Below the pieces are notes generated by a model. It saw only the letters and a list, made by a program, of their open reading frames with translations. It did not search any database and was not told the origin of the DNA. 64,000 bases of DNA. It comes from JAIVJG01 sp964236735 (GTDB lineage Bacteria > Acidobacteriota > Blastocatellia > Pyrinomonadales > Pyrinomonadaceae). Each line of letters begins with the position of its first letter. The first letter of the stretch is position 1. Below are positions 1 through 7,554 of the stretch, one piece after another. The DNA is taken from positions 372,001 to 436,000 of the forward strand of contig CAXSFM010000001.1 of NCBI GenBank assembly GCA_964236735.1. Direction: 5' to 3'. A program made the translations under genes and the position numbers.

Positions 1-20
1 CAGAGGAGACAATCAAAACT

Positions 21-70
21 GTGCATCTCTCCGTCTTTCCTCTGTGTCTCTCTGAGTCCTCTGTGGTGAA
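21..70. repeat. CTCTGTGTCTC-type low-complexity intergenic repeat
   Basis: A pyrimidine-rich stretch of degenerate CTCTGTGTCTC / CCTCTGTGGTGAA units lies in non-coding DNA at the window edge. It resembles one arm of the palindromic intergenic repeats seen elsewhere in the window; the partner arm, if present, lies outside. Assignment is by resemblance only. Confidence 0.4.
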
Positions 71-129
71 AAGTCTTTCTTTCAAGTCCCACTCAATCGC
101 AAACTGCTATAAAGCTTTTCAGCAGCAAA

Positions 130-166
130 ATAAGAAGGGCGACCCACAATGCGGATCGCCCTCTTA
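130..166 (-). terminator. Intrinsic terminator of the H1-like gene
   Basis: On the minus strand, just past the stop of the H1-like gene, the arms ATAAGAGGGCGA and TCGCCCTTCTTAT form a stem with one bulged base and a 13-nt loop. A TTTTGC run follows on the transcript side. This fits a Rho-independent terminator. Confidence 0.6.
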
Positions 167-192
167 TTCAATCGTGTCAGGCCCGGACGAAT

Positions 193-825
193 TTATTTCC
201 CGCCCTTGCTTGACGCACCGCCTTTGCCTTTTTGCGGGACGCCGGCGGCTTCTTCGAGCGGCTCGACTCCGCCCGCGACCGCGCCGCTCAATGCGCCGCT
301 GCCTGCGGCTTCGAGCACTTCGCCGGCCACCGCTTTCGCGCGCGAGACAGCGCTCTGCGTCGTTTTCGGTTTGCCGGACGATTTGCCGCCGCCCGACTTT
401 TTACCCGCGCCGCCCACAGATTTATCGAGCGGCTTGACCGCGCTCTTCACCGCGCCCGCGACCGCGCCCACTGCCGCGCCGAGCAAGACTTCGCCGGCGA
501 CTTTGCCGATCTTCGCGAGCGTTCCGCCCTTGCTGCCGGACTTCTTCGCGCCTGACTTTTTACTGCCTGCGCTTCCCTTCTTCGCCGCGCTCTTCTTGCC
601 ACCGCCGGCTGCCGACTTTTTCGCGCCGCCGGATTTCTTAACCGCCGCACTCTTCTTCGCGCCGGATTTTTTCGCCGCGCCTTTTTTGGCTGCGCCTGTG
701 GAAGACGATTTCTTCACCGCGGACTTCTTGCCCGCAGATTTTTTCGCTGGAGATTTCTTCGCGGCTGACTTCTTCGCGCCGCCCTTGCTCGCGCCCGATT
801 TCTTGCTCGACTTTTTCGTCGCCAT
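193..825 (-). CDS. Histone H1-like Lys/Ala-rich DNA-binding protein
   Basis: The 210-residue protein begins with about 90 residues of KKSAAKKS / AKKSGAKK-type repeats, like the basic tail of histone H1 and bacterial H1 homologues, so nucleoid binding is the likely role (inference). The C-terminal half is different: two related segments, near residues 100-135 and 155-190, each run VAGEVL, then small residues, then GAV..V.PL, suggesting an internal duplication. The ATG at 825 was chosen over the in-frame GTG at 834 because AAGGGAG lies 8 nt upstream. A terminator follows. Function was not demonstrated for this family member. Confidence 0.8.
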   Translation of the reverse strand: MATKKSSKKSGASKGGAKKSAAKKSPAKKSAGKKSAVKKSSSTGAAKKGAAKKSGAKKSAAVKKSGGAKKSAAGGGKKSAAKKGSAGSKKSGAKKSGSKGGTLAKIGKVAGEVLLGAAVGAVAGAVKSAVKPLDKSVGGAGKKSGGGKSSGKPKTTQSAVSRAKAVAGEVLEAAGSGALSGAVAGGVEPLEEAAGVPQKGKGGASSKGGK

Positions 826-1068
826 AATTATCACTCCCTTATTTTCTTAATCGTACAACTTCACCTTCAACGTATCAGACAGCGTTTCGCATGTCATCAT
901 AATTCTTTCGCAGCAACGCACGAGGGTGAGCGCGACGCTCTCATCAATCAGCATCGCGATCCACAACGGCGTGTGAAGATGTAGGCCGCGAACGCAATTT
1001 CACACGATGCATGATGATGTTGGGATTTCCCCGCCTCGCGCTGCTACACTGGCGCGACTTAAATTCTT

Positions 1069-1806
1069 ATGCAGCGTCTGACCTTACATTCTTCAGCGTC
1101 AAAGAACGCGCCGCTCGATCTCGCGTCCGAAGTTGCTCGCCTTGAAGAGTTGCTCGCAGAGCGCAGCCGCGAGTTGACCGCGCTCCAGAACGAAATGCGC
1201 GACTTCAAAGCTCGTTACACGCACGTCGTCGGCAGCCGCATGGCGGAATTGTCCGAAGTGGAGAGCACGATTAAAACGGCGGAAGCGCATCTGCTCGGCA
1301 TTGAAGAAGCGAGCGATGCGGATGAGGCGGAAGAGGCGGCGAACTTTTACGAAGGACAGCGCGCGGCGTCTGTGCCGGGTAAGACTTCTCTGCGAAAACT
1401 TTTCTGGTCGGTCGCGCGGCTCTTTCATCCAGACCACGCGACGAGCGAGGCGGAAGCGCAACGGCGTCACACCGTCATGGCCGAAGCCAGTCGCGCTTAT
1501 CGCGAAGGCGACGTTGAAAGTTTAAGCACGCTGCTCGACGACGAGAATTTACAATCATTCTGCGCCACCTCTTCGGCCCACGCGACGGAGAAGGACGAAG
1601 ACCTCGCCAGTCGTCTCATCAATCTCAAGGAAGAACTTCGCACCATCGAATACGGCCTCAAGCGTCTCCGGCAGGACGGCATGTACCGCCTCAAACTCTC
1701 AGCCGAAGACGAAGCGCGCGCCGGACGCGACATGCTCAACGCGATGGCCGAGCGCATCGGGCGTCAAATCACAAAAGCACGCCACCGGCTCGAACACCTG
1801 TCGTAA
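1069..1806 (+). CDS. J-domain (DnaJ-like) coiled-coil protein
   Basis: This is a 245-residue protein. Residues about 15-80 are charged and heptad-like (LEELLAERSRELTALQNE), consistent with a coiled coil. Residues about 105-150 resemble a J domain: a basic helix with LRKLFWSVARLFHPD carries the HPD motif that stimulates Hsp70 ATPase, followed by a helix with AEASRAYREGD. A second charged helical stretch ends the protein. There is no Gly/Phe region and no zinc finger, so it is not a canonical DnaJ but more likely a specialised co-chaperone. A large palindromic repeat follows the stop. Confidence 0.7.
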   Translation: MQRLTLHSSASKNAPLDLASEVARLEELLAERSRELTALQNEMRDFKARYTHVVGSRMAELSEVESTIKTAEAHLLGIEEASDADEAEEAANFYEGQRAASVPGKTSLRKLFWSVARLFHPDHATSEAEAQRRHTVMAEASRAYREGDVESLSTLLDDENLQSFCATSSAHATEKDEDLASRLINLKEELRTIEYGLKRLRQDGMYRLKLSAEDEARAGRDMLNAMAERIGRQITKARHRLEHLS

Positions 1807-1809
1807 AAA

Positions 1810-1885
1810 GTGATAAGTGATGAGTGATAAGTGATAAGAAAGACCGGACAGCTTTTCTTATCACTTATCACTCATCACTTATCAC
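1810..1885. repeat. Palindromic intergenic repeat, GTGATAA/GTGATGA type
   Basis: Two perfectly complementary arms of at least 31 nt (1810-1840 and 1855-1885) are built from tandem heptamers GTGATAA, GTGATGA, GTGATAA, GTGATAA. The short centre contains GACCGGACAGCTTT. The element lies between convergent genes and may terminate both. Related elements occur at 15213, 20312 and 41883. Confidence 0.85.
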
Positions 1886-1889
1886 CTTC

Positions 1890-4085
1890 CTACGGTGTGT
1901 CCTCGCTGTTCGTGTAATAGACCTGCATGTCACGTTCGCCGGTGATGAGCCAGCGCGCGCCTGACTTGGCGAGCCAGAGCATTTGCTTGACGGAGCCTTT
2001 CGAGCGTCGGTCGTCGGCGCTGAACTCCCACGTCTTGTCGAGCGTGACGACGGCGCGCGTGCCCGTCGCGTCGGGCTTGATCTCGACGTGGTCGAGTTTC
2101 ACGTCCATCTCGTCGTAACGATCAAAGGCGCGCGCGCGGTCAGCGCGCACCTGCGCGGCGGGGACTTTCTGTTTGAGGTAAAAAGTATCGAGCGTGTCGG
2201 CGTAAAATTCCATGTGCGCGTCGAGGTCCCGGTCGTGCGTGGAATCAGCCCAGCCGTCGAGCGCTTTCCGCACGTCTTTGCGGACGGCTGACTCATCAAC
2301 CTTCGGATTCTTGCCGCCGTTCTCCAAGACCTTGATTAGTTCGATGTTGGCGTGATCGGTATCCGTTAGTTTGTCTTCATCGAAGTCGTTGCGCTCTTTG
2401 TACCAAGAGCGACTCTGGAAGTAGCGTTTGATATTTGCATTCTCGAAGCTGCGCCCGTAACGCGCGTATGGCGCGTTGCTCAACAGATGCAACTCCGCAG
2501 TTGAGAGCGCGGCCAGATCGTCCACGGTTAAAAGTTCATTGGCGAGTAGTTTTCCTTCTGCGCTCTGCATGGCGGCGGAGATCGGCTCGTCGTTGGGCTT
2601 GGTCGTGACGTTGCTGTTTGTTGGAGTCGCCGCCGTGTTGATGTTAACGACACGCGCGTTGTTTTGATTCACGCCCGGACGCCGTTCGTTTGATTGTTGT
2701 CGAATGACGAAAAGAGCCAGCAGCCCGACTCCACCCGCGACAATGAGAAGCAACACGAACAGCCCGATGACGAGCGGCGCGCGCGACTTTCTCTTCTGCG
2801 GCGTTGTGGCAACTGCGCCCGCATTGTTCGCGCCCTGTGAAGATGCGAACGTCGCGGGCGGCAACTGATTCGCTGTCGCCTGTGTGAATGTTTGCGGCGC
2901 CGTCTGTTGCTGTTGCGGCGCGGGCGACGTGGCGGAGGGCGTGACGGCGACGGGCTGCGAGACCGCCGGGAACGCGGGCGGCGTGGGGACAGCGATGTTC
3001 GCCTGATTGCTGTGCGTCGTCTGCGCGTTCTCCGTCGCACCGCTTGCCGCATCCGCTTTCACTTCAATCGCAGACGCAATCTCACGCGCGAACTCGGAGG
3101 CGTCCGCCTGTCGCGCAGACGGGTCTTTGGCGAGCGCGCGCATGATGACGTTTTGCAGCGACGCGGGAACGCGCAAATCTTCCGGCAGAGGCGGCGGCGT
3201 TTCCGTCAGATGTTTGGCGATGACGCCCGTCACGGAGGCGGCGGTGAACGGCGGCGCGCCCGCGAGCATTTCGTAGAGCATCGCGCCGAGACTGTACACG
3301 TCCGCGCGCGAGTCGAGCGATTCGCCGCGACATTGTTCAGGGGACATGTAATACGGCGTGCCGACGACGGCTCCGGCCTGCGTCAAAGTTAAATCAGACG
3401 CGAGGTCGCGCAGCTTGGCGATGCCGAAATCAACCACTCGCACGGTCTCGCGCTCGCGGTCTTCGTCCGGCGCGAGCGCGATGATGTTATCGGGCTTGAG
3501 GTCTCGGTGGACGATGTGGCGACGATGCGCCGCGCCGACGCCCGCGCAGATGTCTCGCATCAATGCGACGGCGCGCGCCGGGTCAAGCCGTCCCTCTTTT
3601 TTCAACAACTCGCGAAGACTCGCGCCGTTGACCAACTCCATCACGATGTAGGCGACATCATCCGCGCCGCGCGCCTCGCCGTAGTCGTGGATGGTCACGA
3701 TGTTCGGGTGATGAAGTTGCGCGGCGGCACGCGCCTCTCGTCGAAAACGCTCGACCGCCGCCTCATCCGTCACGAAGCGCGGGTGCAAAATCTTGACCGC
3801 CACTTCGTCGCCGATATGCACGCGACGCGCGCGATAGACCGCGCCCATCCCGCCCTCGCCGATGCGCCCCGTCAATTCATACTTGCCATCAAGCACGCGC
3901 CCGACGAACGGGTCACCGTCAACGACGAGCGTCCGCGCTTCGCCCTCCGACTCCGCAGCCGCGCCGGCGGCAACTGTCGGCGACGAATCCTCCAGCCTAT
4001 CGCGCTCGACGGACGTGCGCGCTCCGCAGTTCGTACAAAACTGCGCGCCCTCACGCAAAGGCTGTTGGCAATTTGGACAAGTCAT
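1890..4085 (-). CDS. Transmembrane Ser/Thr protein kinase with extracellular YARHG and NTF2-like domains
   Basis: A 731-residue receptor-type Hanks kinase. Order: zinc ribbon (C3, C6, C17, C20), acidic linker, kinase domain (glycine loop GRIGEGGMGAVY, VAVKIL lysine, HRDLKPDN catalytic loop, DFG, APE-equivalent SPEQ), a Pro/Thr/Gln-rich linker, one membrane helix (PLVIGLFVLLLIVAGG), then a presumed outside part with one YARHG domain (PYARYGRSF, RSWYK) and an NTF2/SnoaL-like domain. The kinase should phosphorylate cytoplasmic targets in response to an envelope signal (inference). The ATG at 4085 was chosen because the 24 codons upstream translate a palindromic repeat and the zinc ribbon starts right at this Met. 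It follows two envelope genes on the same strand. Confidence 0.9.
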   Translation of the reverse strand: MTCPNCQQPLREGAQFCTNCGARTSVERDRLEDSSPTVAAGAAAESEGEARTLVVDGDPFVGRVLDGKYELTGRIGEGGMGAVYRARRVHIGDEVAVKILHPRFVTDEAAVERFRREARAAAQLHHPNIVTIHDYGEARGADDVAYIVMELVNGASLRELLKKEGRLDPARAVALMRDICAGVGAAHRRHIVHRDLKPDNIIALAPDEDRERETVRVVDFGIAKLRDLASDLTLTQAGAVVGTPYYMSPEQCRGESLDSRADVYSLGAMLYEMLAGAPPFTAASVTGVIAKHLTETPPPLPEDLRVPASLQNVIMRALAKDPSARQADASEFAREIASAIEVKADAASGATENAQTTHSNQANIAVPTPPAFPAVSQPVAVTPSATSPAPQQQQTAPQTFTQATANQLPPATFASSQGANNAGAVATTPQKRKSRAPLVIGLFVLLLIVAGGVGLLALFVIRQQSNERRPGVNQNNARVVNINTAATPTNSNVTTKPNDEPISAAMQSAEGKLLANELLTVDDLAALSTAELHLLSNAPYARYGRSFENANIKRYFQSRSWYKERNDFDEDKLTDTDHANIELIKVLENGGKNPKVDESAVRKDVRKALDGWADSTHDRDLDAHMEFYADTLDTFYLKQKVPAAQVRADRARAFDRYDEMDVKLDHVEIKPDATGTRAVVTLDKTWEFSADDRRSKGSVKQMLWLAKSGARWLITGERDMQVYYTNSEDTP

Positions 4086-4092
4086 AAAAGCT

Positions 4093-4180
4093 AATGCGGA
4101 ATAATGAGCGATGAATGATGAATTAAAGACCAGAAGCTCCGCCCCTCTATTCATCAATCATCATTCCGCATTCATCATTT
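4093..4180. repeat. Palindromic intergenic repeat, GATGAAT type
   Basis: An imperfect palindrome fills the gap between the YARHG protein and the kinase gene. Outer arms AATGCGGA (4093-4100) and TCCGCATT (4164-4171) are exactly complementary; inner arms are built of GATGAAT / ATTCATC units. The centre has AAGACCAGAAGCTCCGCC. Confidence 0.7.
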
Positions 4181-4221
4181 CGTTTTGTGTGTCCCGGCAC
4201 GCGGGACGAAGTTTGGCCTTA

Positions 4222-5475
4222 TCAACCTTCGACGGCGTCGGCGACGCTCGTGGCTTTCTTCTCATAGACGAGAATGGCGGCGACGTTCTGTCGCTCAACC
4301 GGCGAGAGCGCGGCGTCCGTGTATTTCGCATCGGCCTTGTACCAATCGAAGCTCGCGAAATATTTCTGGAGCCACTTGTCTTTGAAGACCTTGCCGTGTC
4401 TGGCGTAAATCTCGTTGCGAAGTTTGCGCGCGTCTTCGAGAAAGAGATTATCGAGCAGAGACTTCGGGACAGGCTTCGTGCTCAACTCCGCCTTGATGCG
4501 ATTTTCGTAAGCGACGATGGTCTCGACGTTTTTCTTTTCGACGGGCGAGAGCGCCGGCTCGGTTGAATCCGCAACCGGCTCGTACCATGGTTGGTCACCG
4601 AAATACGACATCAGCCATTCGGTGCGAAATTGTCGTCCGCGCCGTGCATAGACTTCGTTGCGGAGCAGGCGCAACTCGTAGAGGCCGAGTCCGCGCAGCA
4701 TCTCTTCTTTGATTTCCGCGTTCTGGAAATGCTCCATGTCGCCGGGCGAGAGCGCGACGTGACGCTGCTTTTTCTGCGCCGTATTGAGCGTCAAGAGGTT
4801 ACGGCGTTCCGTCTCGGTCAACACTTTTGGATCATACGTCGCGGCTGGCTTGTACCAGTAACGGTCGTCGAAATATTGCTGCAACCAAGGCTCGTCGTTG
4901 AAATTTTTGCCGTGAATGGCTTCGACTTCGGCGCGCAGAATGTGCCACTCCGCGCCCGTGTGCTCGCCGAGTTGCTTGGCCGTGAAAGCGCGCGACTGCC
5001 ACCAGCGCATGTCGCCGGGTTCGATGTTCTCGTGCAGCTTCGCCTCCATCTCGCGGATAAGGTCGAGGTTAGCGCGCTCCGTCGCATTAAGGCTTGAGTT
5101 TTGAAAATTCGGGTCGGGCTTGTACCACGCGCGTTCATGGAGGTACGACTTAATCTCAAAGTCTTTGAAGACGCGCCCGTGCCGACCGAAGACGATGCCG
5201 CGCAGCAACTTCAAATCTTCGAGCGAGACATCTTTCAACTGATCGCGCTTGACCGTCTGCTTCGCGAAATCGAACTGCTCCCAACTCTTCATCGCATCTG
5301 TGTCCTGCGCGGCGAAGCTCGTCGCGGCGAAGATGAGGACAAGACAGGCTGTCATCAAGCAGCAGAGTTTTCTCTTCGCGTCTTTGCGCCTTTGCGTGAG
5401 ACTGAATTTCACGCCAAGGCGCAAAGACGCGACGGAATCAACGCAGGTTCTTGTTTCTCGCATGTTCATCAGCAT
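4222..5475 (-). CDS. Exported protein with four YARHG domains
   Basis: The 417-residue protein has a hydrophobic signal core (MTACLVLIFAATSFA) and then four YARHG-type units, each with an arginine/histidine core (GRHGRVF, AIHGKNF, ARRGRQF, ARHGKVF), a W-Y-P/K motif (RAWYKP, RYWYKP, QPWYEP, FDWYKA) and an L..ER.N helix. YARHG is an extracellular domain of unknown ligand. The ATG at 5475 was chosen because GAGGAG lies 7 nt upstream; ATG 5355 is an alternative. Between this start and the signal core the frame reads through a palindromic repeat (see 5376-5432). It lies between an amidase and a kinase that also carries a YARHG domain. Confidence 0.8.
   Translation of the reverse strand: MLMNMRETRTCVDSVASLRLGVKFSLTQRRKDAKRKLCCLMTACLVLIFAATSFAAQDTDAMKSWEQFDFAKQTVKRDQLKDVSLEDLKLLRGIVFGRHGRVFKDFEIKSYLHERAWYKPDPNFQNSSLNATERANLDLIREMEAKLHENIEPGDMRWWQSRAFTAKQLGEHTGAEWHILRAEVEAIHGKNFNDEPWLQQYFDDRYWYKPAATYDPKVLTETERRNLLTLNTAQKKQRHVALSPGDMEHFQNAEIKEEMLRGLGLYELRLLRNEVYARRGRQFRTEWLMSYFGDQPWYEPVADSTEPALSPVEKKNVETIVAYENRIKAELSTKPVPKSLLDNLFLEDARKLRNEIYARHGKVFKDKWLQKYFASFDWYKADAKYTDAALSPVERQNVAAILVYEKKATSVADAVEG
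5376..5432. repeat. Palindromic repeat (GCGTCTTTGCGCC type) inside the 5' coding region
   Basis: Arms of 24 nt at 5376-5399 and 5409-5432 are complementary with a single mismatch, around a 9-nt loop. The same kind of sequence is common in intergenic DNA of cyanobacteria and related large-genome bacteria. Here it is read in frame as part of the YARHG protein, giving the peptide QRRKDAKRK directly ahead of the signal-peptide core. Confidence 0.8.
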
Positions 5476-5492
5476 GAAAATTCTCCTCGATT

Positions 5493-6257
5493 TCAAAGTT
5501 GCTTTTGCTGCGAAGTCGTCTCAACGAACTTTTTGATGCCGAGCGCAATCGCTTCGGCCATTTGCTGCTCGCCCTCTGGCGTCTTGATAAATGCGGCGTC
5601 GTGTTCGTCGCTCAGGACGACCATCTCAATCGTCACAACCGGGACTGCGGAAAAAATCGAGCCGGTCAGCGCGCCGCCCTGCTCGTGCCCGACTTTCGTC
5701 TGCTCGTCCGTCCGCACGCCGTTATCATTGAGCACGCCGGCCAGAGCTTCTGACATCCCCGCGTGCATTGATTGCGCCGCGCGCGCGCTCGCTTCGATGA
5801 TGGATGCTGAGGGACCTCGCGCGCCGTCTTTCGTGTGTCCCTGCCGGTCTGGATAATAAATCGCGTAGCCGTGCTCGACGCTCGCGTCGCAGTGCAGGCG
5901 CACCATCAACGCCGCGCCCGCGCGGTTGGCAATGAGCGCGCGATCTTTGTTTCGCACCAACTCGTCTTCGGACGACTTCGTCAACACGACCGTGTAGCCG
6001 GCCTCCTCCAAAAGTTTTTGCAGACGGACGGCGACCGCCCAATCAACGTGCGTCTCGTTCGTCCCGTGCTGCATGTTTTTGCCGCTCGCAACTTCCGAAG
6101 GATGGCCGGGGTCGAGGCAGACGACAGGCTTGCTGCCGTCCGTCGTCATCGAATTTACATTCGTCGCACGCACCTGCGCCCGATTTTTTTCAAGTAGAGG
6201 GGCGGGGACGCAAAGTAGAAGTGTGAATAGGAGGGTGACGACGGCGATGAGTTTCAT
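5493..6257 (-). CDS. N-acetylmuramoyl-L-alanine amidase (Amidase_3)
   Basis: The protein hydrolyses the amide bond between muramic acid and the stem peptide of peptidoglycan. Its 254 residues start with a signal peptide (MKLIAVVTLLFTLLLCVPAP). The amidase_3 fold is recognisable: VVCLDPGHP (zinc His), NETHVDW (zinc Glu), VRLHCDAS (zinc His) and VTIEMVVLS (catalytic Glu). There is no SPOR, LysM or AMIN targeting domain, so it is a minimal periplasmic enzyme. ATG 6257 is preferred because the signal peptide starts there; the frame stays open 15 codons further upstream. Its stop is followed within 20 nt by the YARHG gene, so the two are probably cotranscribed. Confidence 0.88.
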   Translation of the reverse strand: MKLIAVVTLLFTLLLCVPAPLLEKNRAQVRATNVNSMTTDGSKPVVCLDPGHPSEVASGKNMQHGTNETHVDWAVAVRLQKLLEEAGYTVVLTKSSEDELVRNKDRALIANRAGAALMVRLHCDASVEHGYAIYYPDRQGHTKDGARGPSASIIEASARAAQSMHAGMSEALAGVLNDNGVRTDEQTKVGHEQGGALTGSIFSAVPVVTIEMVVLSDEHDAAFIKTPEGEQQMAEAIALGIKKFVETTSQQKQL

Positions 6258-6512
6258 TTCGTTTCCGGCGACCGCGTTCGATGAAAGAGTTCTGTTTGAC
6301 ATTTCGACGAGCGTCGCGTGAGACTTGGGCGTCCGCTTGCTTTATGAAAACCGCTTGCGTTTGATGTTCGCGCCGAACTCTCGACGTGTTGGCCGGCAAA
6401 ACCCTTCCGGGCAGCGCATTATTTGTTGCCGCCCGAAGAGATGTCAATCACCAGCCTCGCACGCGACGATGCGTGGCGCGCTCCGTAAAACTTAAAACTT
6501 CTTTCTCCATCA

Positions 6513-7304
6513 ATGCACGTTGATCGCCTGTCCATCCGACAACGCCCGCGCGGGCTGCCCATCATGCGGCAGTGGTGGGGCAAACTCCTCTTCATGCACT
6601 GGCCTGTCCCGCAGGAATTGCTGCGCCCTCTGCTTCCGCCCGCGCTCTCGATTGACACGCACGAAGGGCGCGCGTGGATCGGCGTCGTCCCGTTCACGAT
6701 GTGGGGCGTGCGCCAGAGTTTTCTGCCGCCGCTGCCCGGCATGAGCGCGTTCCACGAGTTGAACGTCCGCACGTATGTCCACTTCGACGGCGTGCCCGGC
6801 GTGTGGTTCTTCTCGCTCGACGCACAGAATCCGCTCGCCGTCTGGTTCGCGCGCAAGTTTTTCATGCTTCCATACTTCAACGCGCGCATGAGTCTGCGAC
6901 AAACGGAAACCGTCATCCATTACTGTTCGAGCCGCACGCATCGCGTCGCGCCGCGCGCCGAATTCGATGCGGAATGGACGACCGGCGAATTGTTGGAGCC
7001 GTGTGAACCCGACTCGCTCGCCTTCTTTCTCACGGAACGTTACTGCCTCTACGTCGCGCGCCGCGAAGAGCTTTTTCGTTGCCGCATCCATCACGAACCG
7101 TGGCCGTTGCGCCGCGCCGCGCTCAATTCTTATCATTCGACGATGGTCGAAGCTCTCGGACTGCCGACGCCATCGGGTGATCCACTACTTCATTATGCTG
7201 ACTCTCTCAAAGTTGACATCTGGCCGCTCACACGCTTGCAACGGCGTATCCCGACACGCATGTTTGAGCCGACGCCCGCGCGCGAAATTCTCGGCAAAGC
7301 CTGA
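6513..7304 (+). CDS. DUF2071 / YqjF family protein
   Basis: This 263-residue soluble protein matches the YqjF-like DUF2071 family: an N-terminal WGKLLFMHWPVP segment, ALSIDTHEGRAWIGVVPF, ELNVRTYVHFDGVPGVWFFSLDA and a downstream RYCLYV segment are the usual landmarks. The family has no established reaction. It stands alone, divergent from the amidase and upstream of tRNA-Leu. Confidence 0.8.
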   Translation: MHVDRLSIRQRPRGLPIMRQWWGKLLFMHWPVPQELLRPLLPPALSIDTHEGRAWIGVVPFTMWGVRQSFLPPLPGMSAFHELNVRTYVHFDGVPGVWFFSLDAQNPLAVWFARKFFMLPYFNARMSLRQTETVIHYCSSRTHRVAPRAEFDAEWTTGELLEPCEPDSLAFFLTERYCLYVARREELFRCRIHHEPWPLRRAALNSYHSTMVEALGLPTPSGDPLLHYADSLKVDIWPLTRLQRRIPTRMFEPTPAREILGKA

Positions 7305-7369
7305 AAGCGTGGTCGCTAGACTTTCATTTACCTATCCTTTAATCTCGCGTGCTTGATTGAGAGGTCAGC

Positions 7370-7451
7370 GCCGGGGTGGCGAAATTGGCAGCCGCGCAGG
7401 TCTTAGAAGCCTGTGCCGTGAGGCGTGCGGGTTCGAGTCCCGCCCCCGGCA
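7370..7451 (+). tRNA. tRNA-Leu (anticodon UAG)
   Basis: The acceptor stem GCCGGGG/CCCCGGC closes the molecule. The anticodon loop is CTTAGAA, giving UAG, and a long variable arm (class II) fits leucine. The T loop is GTTCGAGTC. The discriminator is A; CCA is not encoded. Confidence 0.95.
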
Positions 7452-7472
7452 TTATAGTTTAGAGTACGTGCA

Positions 7473-7519
7473 ACGATGAATGATGAAGCGTCTTGATGAT
7501 TCATCGTCCCGCGTTTTTT
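7473..7519 (+). terminator. Palindrome plus T-run, probable tRNA-Leu terminator
   Basis: ACGATGAAT at 7473-7481 pairs with ATTCATCGT at 7499-7507 and is followed by a run of six T at 7514-7519. The arms belong to the GATGAAT repeat type, so a repeat unit appears to serve as terminator between the tRNA and tig. Confidence 0.55.
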
Positions 7520-7554
7520 AGTTCATCATCTTTCCGAAGGCAGGATTTGCATTT

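Noticed and set aside
149..850. 233-codon Phe/Pro/Ala-rich frame opposite the H1-like gene
   Set aside because: It is the mirror of AAG/GCG-rich codons of the H1-like gene, which has its own ribosome site and terminator.
1810..1885. Heptamer repeats as a CRISPR array
   Set aside because: The units are contiguous and form one palindrome; there are no spacers and no cas genes.
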